Notes: generated by a model not told the origin, from the letters alone. DNA of 64,000 bases from Halocaridina rubra (GCA_037179515.1 JAXCGZ010015157.1:62001-126000); one strand, 5' to 3'; positions 43,828 to 58,810 are shown, counted from the stretch's first letter. A program made the numbers and translations.

Positions 43828-46101
43828 CAGGGGGTCCCTGTATTACGTGGTTCAGAGTTAAGTCATTCTGATGTTAAGTTAGTGGCCAATAAATAATATA
43901 TAAATATTTCGACCTACCTGGCTGGTGCGGTACTTTCAAACTTCGTGTGCTGAACAGTTTATGAGACTGGCAGACAAATACATATGTAATAGTACTGTTC
44001 TATACGTATATGTCATGTTAATGGCTTTATTTATTTATCTATGTATTTGGTTATATGAAGGAATTAGATTCAATTTATTGACAAAATTACCAAATACATT
44101 GCCGTAAATATGATCTTTATGCGAAAAAGTTTGATGAGACTGGCAGAAGAATAGTCACATGGAATTGTTGTATAAATAAATACTGTATCGGTAAATGGTT
44201 TTATTAATTTATTAGCCTATGTATTTGGTTATTTGACAGAATTAGACTTAATTTATTTACAATACAGTATTACCAAATACAAAGCCATAAATACGATCAT
44301 TATGCATAAAAATTTGTTGAGGGTGGCAGTCACACGGCACTGTTGTATTAATGTATACTGTAACAAGTTATATGGTTTTATTTATTTATTTATGTATTTG
44401 ATTATTTGAAGGAATCAGACGTAATTTATACACAAAATTGACAAATACATAGCCGTAAATACGATTTTTATGTGAAAAAGTTTGTTGAAGTTGGCATAAA
44501 AATAATCAAACAACACTGTTGTTTACATATATACTGTATCAAGTTAATGGTTTTATTTATTTAATTGTTTATGTATTTGGTTATTTGAAGGAATCAGACC
44601 TAATTTGTTTACAAAATTACCAAATACATACCCGTAAATATGATCTTTATGGGAAAAAGTCTGTTGAGCCTGGCAGAAAAATAGTCATATGGCATTGTTG
44701 TGTATGTATATACTGTATCAAGGTAATCTGTTTATTTACTTATTAGTTCATACATTTTGTTATTTGAAGGAATTAGACTTAATTTATTCACAAAAGTATC
44801 AAAATGCATATCTGTCTTGTTTATGCAAAAAATTATGTTGAGGTTGGCAGAAGAACAGTCACACGACATTGATGTATACATATTACTGTATCAAGCTAAT
44901 GGCTTTGTTTATTTATTTGTTTATATATACTTATGTGAAGGAAATAGACTTAATTTATTTACAAAATTACCAAAGACATATCTGTATGTACAATCTTTTT
45001 TATGCGTAAAATTGCGTTGAGGTTGGATGAAGAACAGTCACATAACATTGTTGTATGCATTATACTGAATCAAGTAAATGGTTTCATTTATTTATGCATT
45101 AATTTATTTGATGGAATTAGGCTTAATTTGTTTACAAAATGACCAAATACATAGTCGTAAATACAAGCTTTATGGGAAAAGGTTTGTTGAGGTTGGCAGA
45201 AGATAAGTCACATGGCATTGATGTACAGCATACATATATACTGTATCAAGTTAATGGTTTTATTTATTTATTTGTTAATCTATTTGGTTATTTGAAGGAA
45301 TTAGACTTAAATTTTATTTACAAAATTACCAATATACATCTCCTTAAATACAATCTTTACACGAAAAAATTTTGTTGAGGTTGGCAGAAGAACAGTCACA
45401 CGTCATTATTGTACACATATATATAAAATTAATGGCTTTATTTATTTATTTAGTTATTTATTATGAATTTGATTATCTGATGGAATTAGATTAAATTATT
45501 TACAAAATTACCAAATATAAACTTTGGAGAAAGATAGAAACCAAAAGGACAGCACAGTAAGAAAAATCATAATGCATTTTTAGGAGAATCACTGTTGTCA
45601 AGGCTTTGCTTCTCAACCTCTGATCTCCCACATTGTTTATTGTGCTCATTTGCTGTGAATAGATACTTTCAAAATTAATATGTTATGAGTGAAATGGCTG
45701 GATGATAAGCATTGATGGCACATCCCAGTGAGCCTCCTATTGATTCAGGAGAGAGCACATAGATTGTTTAACCATGAAAATGAGAAAGCAGGAAGAAGAA
45801 GTGTCACCCACTTCTGCTTGTGCTCATTCGTTGGTGTAAAAGTATTCGACCCTAAATTGGATATGGGGGCTGAAGTTATTCAAATGCAAGCCATCCACAG
45901 TAGTAAATGTGAAGTGTAGTTTTACTATTTTTATGTCTTAGATTACGAAATTTGATTATTTTTTTTTATGTTTTAGAGTATTTATTCTTAGCATTGGTTA
46001 GGGACCTAAGTTCAAATTTAGGTGTTTTCCAACTAACGTCGAAATTCGGTTTAAGTCAGCTGTCAGGAACGGAACCTTGACGTAAAATGGGGACCCCCCT
46101 G
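43828..46101 (+). mobile_element. Satellite-bearing DNA element, copy 2
   Basis: Termini CAGGGGGTCCCTGTATTACG and TAAAATGGGGACCCCCCTG are inverted and flanked by TA at 43826-43827 and 46102-46103. The interior is a nine-unit satellite array and a right part shared with copy 1. A short reading KVFDPKLDMGAEVIQMQA (about 45833) is also found, with changes, in copy 1 (about 42360), possibly a relic of coding sequence; function unknown. Confidence 0.88.
43950..45520 (+). repeat. ~177-bp satellite array 2
   Basis: Same monomer as array 1; the TTGAGGTTGG-type landmark lies at about 43958, 44133, 44318, 44485, 44664, 44838, 45017, 45187 and 45375 (spacing 167-188 bp). Several units read through as short open frames, but the monomer length is not a multiple of three and there is no conserved start. 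Confidence 0.92.
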
Positions 46102-46103
46102 TA

Positions 46104-47474
46104 TACAGCTGATAGAATTATGTATATATTTTTCAAACTAAGCTCATAAACAAGGAAAGTCTTTAAAGCCTCAAAAATACATACAACAAGCTGATTATTA
46201 ACTACAGAAACTTTTAAAACAGGTTAGGTTCAGGATCTATGTAGGATACTTAGTGCACATAAAATGACATTTTATAAATAATCAAAGTTCGGTAGAGTAC
46301 ATGCGGTCCAAGGAAAACACTCAACAGAAACAGACCATTTCACTTGGGCCACAAAGGCTAGCGGGTTTAGAGGATTCCGAGAACCCTATCAGTATCAAGT
46401 AGTCTTTGTGAGCAAGGAACAAGCCCTAGCAAGCAATCATTATTGGTGCGAAATACACGTAAGCTAAACTGCATAGTCATACAATACCTCCTACCTAGCA
46501 CATTAAAGCATTGCCATCATTGCTTTCAAATTTCACCTTAGCTTCTCAATCCTTCTCCAGTGGAGTACTGTATACTGCACTGATATAGTGAGACTCATGA
46601 ATTTTTAGTTAACTGGTACTACACGATTAAAAACTGAATATGCCACGGAACTGGCAAGACACTATTAGCTATCCAATTCTACAAAAAGTCACTACACAAA
46701 ATTAGTAGAAAACCAAATATTCTAGTGATATACATATTAAACTCGGGTAAAATTGTTCTATTATATCATATTCCAAGTTTTGGGAGGGGAGAAAGAAAAA
46801 CTTACTTTTCCCAAAGAAAATGAAAAGACAAAATCTCTATACAACCACCAGCATCCAATAACAACCTACACTAACCCAGAATAATCATGCCGTTATGCCT
46901 AAATATGATTTTATCTATCTTATGAATTTTGTAACTTAAATCATAGTTGCTCATGTACTTCTTTAAATAATGAGAGTAACAATGTTCTCTATTTCATTCT
47001 AACGTGTCTCTGGTACAAGGTGTAGTCAGGCATTCCAAAACTATATGTGCTAAAGCCTGTCATTAAGACATTTTGGAACCCTAAATATTTAAACTCAAAC
47101 GTAAATAAAAGATTCTAGACATGAGAAATATTTATCATCTTATTACATTCTAGTGAAGCAACGGCAGTATCATCACAGCCCAAAATAACCTATCCTTTAA
47201 AAGTACAGTGAGCCTAAATAACCTATCAAAAGGGTAATAGCATTCACAAAAATCTGAACAGTGTTCATCAGAATGCGAAAGGAAGGTTAAAAAGATTCTT
47301 ATTTATGGCTTAAGTCCATGTAAAGAGGAACAAAAGGGGGGCGTGTATCGATGACAGATAAAAAGCTATGAAGTGTCAACGAGAGAGAGAGAGAGGGGGC
47401 CCCTAAGAGGGGGGCCATATTGAGCGTAAATGCATAAGCAGCAGACGACACAACCTATAGAATAAATACATTAC
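46104..47474 (-). other. Putative intron 1 of syntaxin-1A gene (host sequence)
   Basis: About 1.4 kb with low repeat content, starting on the minus strand with the GTAATG donor at 47474. Only a short (AG)n at 47381-47396 stands out. The intron should continue leftwards through the transposon-rich part of the window; no second exon was recognised there. Confidence 0.55.
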
Positions 47475-47507
47475 CGCTTTTAGCGCTGCAAGTCTGTCCT
47501 TCGTCAT
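47475..47507 (-). CDS. Syx1A: Syntaxin-1A first coding exon (partial gene)
   Basis: On the minus strand, ATG at 47507 begins MTKDRLAALKA and the eleventh codon is followed at once by GTAATG, a plausible 5' splice site in phase 0. Arthropod syntaxin-1A proteins begin with this sequence or nearly so, and in animal syntaxin-1 genes the first coding exon ends after about 10-11 codons, before the acidic QSDDDD stretch. The ATG is preceded by GTGCAAAA, a favourable arthropod context. Syntaxin-1A is the neuronal plasma-membrane t-SNARE that pairs with SNAP-25 and synaptobrevin in vesicle fusion. The rest of the protein (Habc, SNARE and membrane segment) is not in the window as far as can be seen. 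The call rests on 11 codons plus the splice site. Confidence 0.72.
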
Positions 47508-47812
47508 TTTTGCACTGCTACCACTCTCCTAAGCCCTCAGTTACACTTTCTCTTCAATAAGTAGTGCAACGGTTAAATAAGATACATATTCCACTGGCGG
47601 CATGAACGGTATCCAACGTAACACTGGTCAAAAATCGATACCCTCTCTCTCTCTGGCACACACCAAACTAGAGTGACACATCCACCACCACCACCACTTC
47701 TGTTGCGCGCGCATACCACCGACTGATATATAGGAGGATTTTAGTGGCACCGCCCCCCCTCTCTCTCTCTCTCTCAAGCAGATTGAAACAATCGGCCTAA
47801 TAAACAGTCTTT
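47508..47812 (-). promoter_or_regulatory. Putative 5' UTR of syntaxin-1A
   Basis: About 300 bp upstream of the ATG on the minus strand, with GAGAGAG tracts (47641-47653 and 47758-47776 as CT on plus), a GGT-rich stretch and no competing transposon. A second core-like stretch, TATATATCAGTCGG (about 47735), could also start transcription. Whether it is one exon is unknown. Confidence 0.35.
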
Positions 47813-47834
47813 GTACACGTATGATCTCCAAACT

Positions 47835-47842
47835 CTTTTATA
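47835..47842 (-). promoter_or_regulatory. Candidate TATA box
   Basis: TATAAAAG on the minus strand, about 330 bp upstream of the syntaxin ATG. It is followed about 30 bp downstream by ATACGTGTACA, where initiation could occur. Position and match to the consensus are the only evidence. Confidence 0.35.
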
Positions 47843-48975
47843 ATAATTTTCCTCCGTTCCTGTTTTGCATCTTAGCGTAAAGAATGTCACTGGTAAATAA
47901 ATAAGTCAACATACCTAAAATACGAGAAAGAAAATTGTGGATATATCCGAGGCATGATAAGTGTTCATATTTTGTAGCCTAATTATATAAAATTTCTGCC
48001 GACAAATCAAATTGCATAACAACATATTTATTATCAAACGGGGTATGTTGGCAATCGTGTATTACATTAACAAATGTAACAAAATGTTGTTTTTACGGGA
48101 AATATATATATATTATTCAGGAGATAATTCAAAATTTATCATCAATGCCATATTCAGCTTAGCGGAGAAAAATGAAATCTTCAGAACATGACATAAGCCA
48201 AATTTACGATAAGATTACGAAAAGTATGATGACGAAGACAAAATTTCCCTCTCTCTCTCCTCTCTCTCTCTCTCTTGGATTCCCCCAACCTCTCGCTGAT
48301 TCACTTACTATACACATACTCACGTCTATACAATTATATCGTCTTTGTACTCTTATGGTAGTGGCTCATACAGGGAGCCGAGTAATGACGTATTTAGATT
48401 AACGAAAGAATATATGGCTACCCTCTATATTATTATGGTAAGAATGATGTCACCCATCGAAGCAACTACTGTACGCCTGTTTTTATCAGAAACATATTTT
48501 TTCTCTACTTTTCAAGATACCCGGAGGTCTCCTGGACAAGGCAATGTACGTGCAGATTATAATGAAAAACTTTAAAATATTATTTATGAATACATAGTTA
48601 AACTATCATTAAAACCTAAGACTTGAGAGAAAGATCTGAACTTCTTTGGCATCACAGATTCTGCCCTTGGGAACGCACTGGAAAATTCACAAGAGTCACT
48701 CTTCAATGGGCAATATGAAATTCTTCCATGAGTCATACTACTGTTTGGTGGATAGGCTGTTAACGACTTACTTCTATCTATATACATGAGCCATTTTCCC
48801 CTTATAAGGGGAGTGGCTGAGTCAAGACAAAATACTCTGCCTCTTTGGGAAGAGAAAATATAGAAGAGGGGATCATCATATAACCTAGGGCTATTCTGTA
48901 GTCATGATAATGAGGAGGTTACAGACTGCAGATAGTCATCAATAATAAAGTATTTGTTGCTCTATCCTGATAAAT
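47843..48975. other. Low-repeat upstream sequence
   Basis: About 1.1 kb without transposon matches, with a short CT-rich tract at 48248-48276 and a short (TA)n at 48103-48113. No coding region supported. Probably the gene's upstream region. Confidence 0.5.
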
Positions 48976-50290
48976 TATGGCATTTTATCGGCGCGTTTCC
49001 ATTGGAGGCGCTTATTCAGAACGGCTACAGGACTAGAGTGGAGTACCCCAGGGAAGTGTACTTAGGCCAACACTTTTCCTAGTATATATAAACGACCTAA
49101 TGGAGTCTGTGCAGTCCAGTAATACGTTTTTCGCCTATTTTGCAAAGCTATTTAGAAGAATCAGGACTCCTACAGATGGAGATATACTTCAGAAAGATAT
49201 TAGAAGATCACTAGAGTGGAGAAGATGGTGGCTCCTTAATTTCAATGAGGATAAGTGTGATGTGATGCATGTAGGAGAGAGAAATCCCGAGTACCAGTAT
49301 TATATGGGCAATACTCCACTAATCGTCAGTAAGGAAGAAAAGGACCTAGGTGTATATGTTACCCCAAACTTAAAGCCGACAGTACAAGTTGCCAAGGCAG
49401 CGACCAGTGCAAATTCCATGGTGGGACTTCTTAGAAAAACCTACACTTTTCTGGACAAGTAAAAGTTCCTACAATTGTACAAGTCTCTGATTAGACCCCA
49501 TGTGGCGACTGTAAAAGCTTCTACCAGCAGCTCTAGATACAGTCTAATTTCCCTCGAATTGTGGTGCTACAGACTCACACCAGTAGAAAAGTTTACCAGG
49601 AAATTCACATCAATGCCTAAACAAACAAAAGGTTAGGTTACAGTGGCAATGGGAATATTGGTTACCAAGCTGTACAAACAATAACTCAATTATAATAGAG
49701 CACATGATTACTCCCACTGGAAGGATGGGCATACTCAATATATATAGTCAGGGACTATTAAAAACAAGAATTATAGAAATATAATCTATTCATAACTATT
49801 TATCAAAACCCTGGCTGGAATACAATATCAGGCATGGGACCCATACACCCCTCGAGCTATTAACAAGCTCGAATAAGTGCAACAGCCAGCCACAAAGTTA
49901 GTCCCTGAACTATCTGAATTACCATATGAGGAGAGGCTGACCCGTCTCGGACTTGCCACACTGGAGGAAAGAAGAATATGGGGCGACATGATCCAGACTA
50001 ATAAAATACTCCACAGTATCGACTTAATTAAAGACGATCACTTTCTGCAACTTGCAGCAGCAGAGGATACAGCCTAAAGCTGGTAAAACCCAGACACCGA
50101 ACCACCAAGAGGAACAATTTCTTTAATTCTAGAATTGTAAACCACTGGAATAGTCTCCCTGATGACATTGTAATGAGCCAGAGTGTTAATTCTTTCAAAA
50201 TCTCATACGACAAGTATGTTGAGACTGAAAGATGGAGGAGAGGCACTCTCCATGAGCAGTGACTCCTATGCCTCTAATTGTTATTAGGTA
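48976..50290 (+). pseudogene. CR1-like LINE fragment: RT end and C-terminal domain
   Basis: Plus strand. Across frameshifts: RVEYPREV then GPTLFLVYINDLMESV, a degenerate active site FAYFAKLFRRI where the family has FADDAKLF, then DIRRSLEWRRWWLLNFNEDK, CDVMHVGERN, KEEKDLGVYVTPNLKP and SANSMVGLLRKTYTFLDK. After a gap with decayed sequence the C-terminal domain follows at about 49877: LSELPYEERLTRLGLATLEE. The missing catalytic aspartates and stops mean a dead copy. It is a different subfamily from the CR1-like copies at 7.7, 51, 59 and 62 kb. Confidence 0.82.
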
Positions 50291-50430
50291 AGCATCATTA
50301 GGCAAGCACCAATGGCATTTACCAGTTATGTTTTACGAGATCTACGAAGCACTTAATTAGCGCTTTTTGCTCACCCCCACTCCCCATCGGTTGAATGTAA
50401 CAACTATTCATTCATATTATATTGATCATA

Positions 50431-50940
50431 TCAACGTTTAAAGTAATTTACAGTTGTTGCTTTTATAATGCGTGTTGGCAAACTGTTCCGACAATTAACT
50501 ATTCTCTGAGGAGAAAAAAGCCTGTAGTCGCCGTGGCTCAGTCGGTAGCGTCTCCGACTCTGAGGCGTCAGGTCGAGGGTTCGCGCCCCGTCACGGTCTG
50601 AGGTTAGCAAAGGCATGCACTCAGCATAAGGATTACATCTGCCGGAACAAGTCCTTCACAAGAAGGCAACCGTCCTAGCCCTTGGTAGATAAGGGAGTCT
50701 GTGACGTAAAACCGGAACAATGAGGAGAAAAAAGCCTACTCTGGTATTTTTTGAGCATCGTTTCTTGTAAATCATACACTTATGATCCCTTTCCGGTTTT
50801 TTCTTTCTTTTCTGAAAAACCACATCAACATTTATAAGTTGTAATCCTTTCACGATTTTTAAATGCTTCTTATCATACTCCTCTAAGCCTTCACTCCTCT
50901 GATGTTGTACAGAAATTCCCAATCTTTTGATATTTCTAGG
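50431..50940 (-). pseudogene. LINE C-terminal fragment split by a SINE
   Basis: Minus strand: GLEEYDKKHLKIVKGLQLIN, KCMIYKKRCSKNTRVGFF, then the SINE, then RIVNCRNSLPTRIIKATTVN and YFKR. This order is the C-terminal end of CR1-like LINE ORF2, in which a Phe-Phe-Ser and VVNxWNSLP block closes the protein. Removing the SINE and one target copy restores continuity. Confidence 0.78.
50507..50737 (+). mobile_element. tRNA-derived SINE with 17-bp target-site duplication
   Basis: Perfect direct repeats TGAGGAGAAAAAAGCCT at 50507-50523 and 50721-50737 bound a 197-bp element (50524-50720). Its head has a strong A box (TGGCTCAGTCGGTAG) and B box (GGGTTCGCGCC), 33 bp apart, as in a tRNA. The acceptor stem does not pair, and 120 bp of unrelated tail ending CGGAACAA follow, so it is a SINE and not a tRNA gene. 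Different family from the GGCTAGTACAG SINE. Confidence 0.92.
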
Positions 50941-50959
50941 TCTTCACTATATCAACTAA

Positions 50960-51085
50960 TCTCTCAGCCTGTTCTTTTCCTATTGTTTATCATTCTACAT
51001 ATTTTTCTTGGTGCCCGGCCCAATGAGGGCAATTTTCTAGCATGTCCCGGTGTCATACTCATAAAAAAGAAAAAATAAGACAGGT
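50960..51085 (+). repeat. A-tailed retroelement 3' end
   Basis: GGTGCCCGGCCCAATGAGGG, CATGTCCCGGTGTCAT and a tail AAAAAAGAAAAAATAAG. Related to 39.60-39.70 kb and to the Tigger-A arms. Confidence 0.6.
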
Positions 51086-51089
51086 TCCG

Positions 51090-54010
51090 AAATTCGGGTG
51101 TAATTACCAAAGTGTAGTTACTTAGTTGTGCTTCCGGGAAAGAGCCCCATGTTCGTAACTCCCCGTCTCCTGGTCGGTCCCATTTTTATACTCAGTGATA
51201 TTTATCACATTTGTTCTTGAAACTCTGAATTGAGTTAACATTAACTACCTCCTCGCTTAGCGAATTCCAATTATCAACTACTCTTACACTAAAAAAGTAC
51301 TTCCTTACATCCTGCAAAAAAGTTTTCTTTTAAAGTTTCGAATTATGACCTCTACTTCTAGAGCCAGTCATATCAAAATGTCTATCTCTATCCACTCTAT
51401 CAAAACCATGAAGGAATTTAGAAACCGTCATTATATCCCCCTTCATTCGTCTATCTTTGAGTGATTATAAGTCTAATTCCCTCAGCCTGTCCTCATAACT
51501 GAGATTACATATTTCTGGCACTAGTTTCGTGGCATGTCTTTGAACTTTTTTCCAGCTTAACTATGTGCTATTTCAAGTGCAGCTTTCAAAAGGGACTGCT
51601 TGTTCATGCTGTAACCCCACATAAGTTACATAAGTATTTCTGAACACTCCCTTGTCCATGTGTCTGAAAGCTACCCTTACATTTGCTAAGAAAGCATATG
51701 CTGCCCTTACTATGCCATTTATATACATTTCCAGAGACAAACCTGCCAGTATGTTTATTGCTAGATCTCTCTCATTCTCCGTCTCTTGAACTTCTTGTCC
51801 TGTTATTGAGTATACAAGCTTTGATTTTCTCGCACTTGTACCCATTCTCATTACATTACCTTTTTAAGTATTGAAATTCATTAGCCACTTCTCTGACCAT
51901 CCATGGAGACTATTTAGGTCTTCCTGAAGTTTTCTATCATTGTTCTTGTCTCTTACTTTCTTCATGATCATTCCAACATCTGCAAGCATACTCAAGACTG
52001 AATTTGCAGACTCTAGTTGGTCATTTACATATTCAGAGAACACAAGTGGCCTTAAAACTGAACCCTGTGGAACTCCACTACTAACTCTTCTCTGTTCAGA
52101 CACTGAGTGTCTTACTCTGACCCTTTGTTCCCATCCTTTTTAGTAAGTTCTTTTCCATACCAAGACATTTCCACCTATTCCTGTCATTATTTGCAGCTTC
52201 TTAATAAGTCTAGGAGCATGCAATCTGCCCAGCCCTCTCTTTCCTGTTAGATATGGCTTACATCATCATAAAATTATTATTAGTTTGTTGCTGTTGACTT
52301 GCTTTCTCTGAAGCCATGTTGTCTCACTGACAAAAAGTTGAAGGATTGCAAGTGATGAAAAATGTGTTTTCTTAGTAGTTTCTCCATAACTTTGGAAACT
52401 ATGCTTGTCAAGGAGACAGGTCTATATTTGAGAGCTTATCCCTCCTTCCCTTTTTGAAGACTGTTTGTTTCCAGCATCTTGGAATCTCCCCTGATTCCAG
52501 CGACTTTTCAAATATGATACACAGTGCCGCCGATATTTATATATCGCATTTCTTAAGTACATAAGGGTATGTATCATCAAGACCTGGAGCTTTATGGGCA
52601 TCTAACACCATCAGCACTTTGCCTACCTCTGTGGCTGAAAAGGTAATATTCTCTAATATCAGCCCATGAGCTCCTATCTCTGCAATCTGAGGGAGTGGGG
52701 TCTTTTCTGCTGTAAATACTGACTGAAACTCCTTGTTCAATTCTTCGCAGATCTCTTCATCCATCTCAGTGATGCTTCCATCTGCTCTCTTTAGCTGTAA
52801 AACCTGTTCTTTGACCTTCAATTTTCCTCTGATAGTGCTGTGGAAAAGTTTGTGATTTTCTTTAGCCTTCCTGGTGATATCCCTTTCATAGTCTCTCTCT
52901 GCCTCTCTTCATTTTCTTAGGTAAACATTTCCTGCTCTTTTATAAGTGTGCCAGGCATATATGCTTTTTCTCCTCCTATACCTTTTCCAGCATTTGTTTC
53001 TCCACTCCTTAGCTCTCTTACACTCATTATTGAACCATTTCTCTTTGGCATGAATAACTCCTATTTTGATGGAAGGTATGCAACTTATATCTGTCTTCCC
53101 ACATTCCTCACATAAGATTTTGTACATTTTTGGTACAGATTTGTTGTTAAATAAGGTCCTCCAGTCAATAACTGCAAAAAGCATATTAATTTTGTTGTAA
53201 TCTCCTTTTGGATAGTTCCTACTCATATCCCTCTCAGTGCCCCTACTTTCAGTCAAAACATGTTCGAGTATATACTCCATCACTAACACACAGTGGTTGC
53301 TTTTCCCAACTGGTGGTTCATACTCAATTTTTTCAATATCCAACACATTTTCTGTGAATACTAGACCAAGCAATGATGCCTCATCCCCACCCCCGGCCCT
53401 CATTGGTTTCAGTACATGTTGGTATAGGAATTCCCTTGTATGCGCTCTAGGATTCTTGCCCCGAATGAGTTCTCCCCACTGTGAGAATCAAGATTTGGCT
53501 ATTTTATCTCTCTCTGATTAAATCTCCCACAATCAAAACTCTACAGTTTCTCTCCCATGTGATCATAACAACTGAGATTATGACTTCGATAGTACCTATA
53601 TTACTTTCCTCATATGCCATTAGCCTATGTTGATTCTTTTGTGGGTTGTATACAACAGTTATTATTATGCTCTCTGACCCAGTATTTATGCGAGTAACAA
53701 GAAATTCCTTGAACTCACTTTTTATAGCAAAGTTTTTTCTTCAATCTTTCAACCCTTATTATTCTGAACCCCTTAGGAAAAACTGTGACACTGTGTATGT
53801 CCTCACTTAAGTTAGTCTTAGTAACCGCTAATATATCTGCCTTACTGGTGTGAATTTTATCCTTTAATTCTACTGCCCTTCCAGCTACCCCAACAGCATT
53901 TGTGTAAAGCAGCCTTAATGAGGCTGCATCCTCTGATCTTCTAGCTTTATATTCTTTATCTCCCCTTTGGCTGGAAGAACTCTGAAACAAAAATCTTTCT
54001 GCTATTATTC
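51090..54010 (-). pseudogene. CR1-like LINE, near full-length decayed copy
   Basis: Same family as 7687-10200. From the 5' side: SSSQRGDKEYKARR at 53990, RLLYTNAVGVAGRA, TKTNLSEDIHSV, a gap, then ARAGGGDEASLL-like, NHCVLVMEYI, AKEKWFNNECKRAKEWRNK, ADGSITEMDEEICEELNKEF, a degraded RT, SSGVPQGSVLRPLVF, and the active-site position reading MLADVGMIMKK, which lacks both aspartates. The C-terminal and 3' UTR run to about 51090. Many stops and frameshifts; older than the copy at 7.7 kb. Confidence 0.88.
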
Positions 54011-54014
54011 ATTT

Positions 54015-57190
<3,176 letters not shown>

Positions 57191-57279
57191 GGAAAGCAAA
57201 GTTTTCTTGCTCTAAGTTTTCTTGTTCTCTTTCTTTTGTACAATGTATGTTTTTCTTTTAAGCTTGTTTTGTTTGTTTC

Positions 57280-58124
57280 TTAAGACACTTCCTGGAAAAA
57301 TGTCCATAATATCCACAAAACTGGCACACATTGTTATAACCAGGACACTTATATCTATCATTCGGATGATGATTATTATAACCACACCTGTAACATTCTT
57401 TACATTTGTTACTATTAGGTGTCTGTGCTTTATTCCCTTACCAGTAATTGGAAGTATTGTTCTTATACCTTTTTTCAAAGTTTCCTGTTTTTTTGTGTGA
57501 TTTATGGTCACTTGAGCCTGATTTATTCGGTTGTTTGTACTGCATTACTTTATTTACACTTCCAGACTGAGGTTTTTGATAATTTTCCTCAATCCTTTTA
57601 TTCTGAACTCGAGACTGTTCATAAGCTCTTGCACTTTCCAACAACTTTTGGAGATTCAAGTCTTTAGCTTGTAATAGCTTTTCTCTAAGCTCACTGGATT
57701 TGCATTTACAAATGACTAAATGGACTATTAAGTCTTCCTCAGAGTTATGGGTTTCATATTTGCAAAATTGACTTTGCTTCTTTAATCTTGTGACAAACAT
57801 ATCTATACTCTCATTTTCTCGAGGCTCAAGTGCCATGAATACGCTACGTTCGTACCTGATATTTTCACTGGGGTTAAAATAGTTCCCTAATGCTTCTACG
57901 GCTTTATTATAGGTATTATCCTCAGGGGTTAGTGTTTTAAATATATCCTGAACCTCTGGGCCTGCTATGTGCAGTAGGATGCTGACCCTCTGCTTGTCGG
58001 TTTTCGTGGCCAAGCAATCCAAATAGATTTCAAATGAATCAATATATTTCCTCCACCTATGTGCCACTGTTCTAGGGTCACATTCAATAGAAAAATGAGG
58101 TGGTGCTGGTATTTGAGAAGTCAT
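57280..58124 (-). pseudogene. Ty3/Gypsy gag
   Basis: The frame from 58124 to 57438 is open for 228 codons: MTSQIPAPPHFSIECDP, WRKYIDSFEIYLDC, LLHIAGPEVQDIF, ALGNYFNPSENIRYERSVF, ESIDMFVTRLKKQSQFCKY and LLESARAYEQSRV, the capsid-like part of a Gypsy Gag. After a frameshift near 57430, two CCHC-like knuckles follow (CYRCGYNNHHPND, CQFCGYYGHFSRKC), which bind element RNA. Gag and pol are in the same orientation with a stop-interrupted join. The clade is probably one of the Mag/K02A2.6-like invertebrate groups. Confidence 0.85.
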
Positions 58125-58810
58125 TCTTGTGCCTTTATTTATTATTGGCTTAGCCTAATTACTTTCCTGTAACTATCTTTATCTTATTATATAATTATCT
58201 CTATCTTTATCCAGGTAATGTATAACCTTTACTACATAATATACATGCATGTAACTAAAACTTACTTAGCTTATACACATTCATAAAATTATATTGACGA
58301 ATGTTTTCTTTACGTCTGCTGCTGAGGGCTTTGTTGCTGGCTGCCGTAAGAATCTTCCTGGTTGCCTGAGGTTATACACATTCATAAAATTATATTGACG
58401 AATGTTTTCTTTCCGTCTGCTGCTGAGGGTTTTTTTGCTGGCTGACGTAAGAATCTTCCTGGTTGCCTGAGGTACGATGTCCTCTTGAGCGGAAGATATC
58501 TGGCAGGAACTGGTTATTATCGTTCCCCTCACAACTCTTTCTTCTGAGTTCGTTCATCTCGTCAACCAATAATGTGTTTCTTACCTGCAAGAATGATAAT
58601 AATCTTGTAGATATCTTTTATGTTGCCGAGTGTAGGCCTCTTTATTATATGAATATGTTAATATATCACATATCCCATTTTCGTCGCCAATAATGTGTTT
58701 CTTACCTGCAAGAATGATAATAATCTTGTAGATATCTTTTATGTTGCCGAGTGTAGGCCTCATTATTATATGAATGTGTTAATATATTACATATCCCAGG
58801 GTTTATTATA
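58125..58810 (-). repeat. Gypsy 5' leader with two tandem duplications
   Basis: Two units of ~101 bp (about 58272-58372 and 58373-58473, each with GACGAATGTTTTCTTT) and two of ~118 bp (about 58565-58682 and 58683-58800, each with CCAATAATGTGTTTCTTACC). On the minus strand CACATTATTGGCGACGAAAA (58688-58669) resembles the LTR/primer-binding-site junction of Gypsy elements. No paired LTR is left to compare, since the 3' end is gone. Confidence 0.7.

Noticed and set aside
40980..45520. Related short ORFs repeated across 41-45 kb
   Set aside because: They recur because the satellite monomer recurs. The unit length varies from 167 to 188 bp, so the frame is not kept.
48172..48575. Possible small genes at 48.17-48.58 kb
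   Set aside because: Overlapping frames without recognisable motifs, with CT-repeat translation inside; likely upstream non-coding sequence of the syntaxin gene.
50524..50600. Functional tRNA gene
   Set aside because: A and B boxes are good, but the acceptor stem does not pair, a 120-bp unrelated tail follows, and perfect target duplications bound the whole unit, so it is a SINE.
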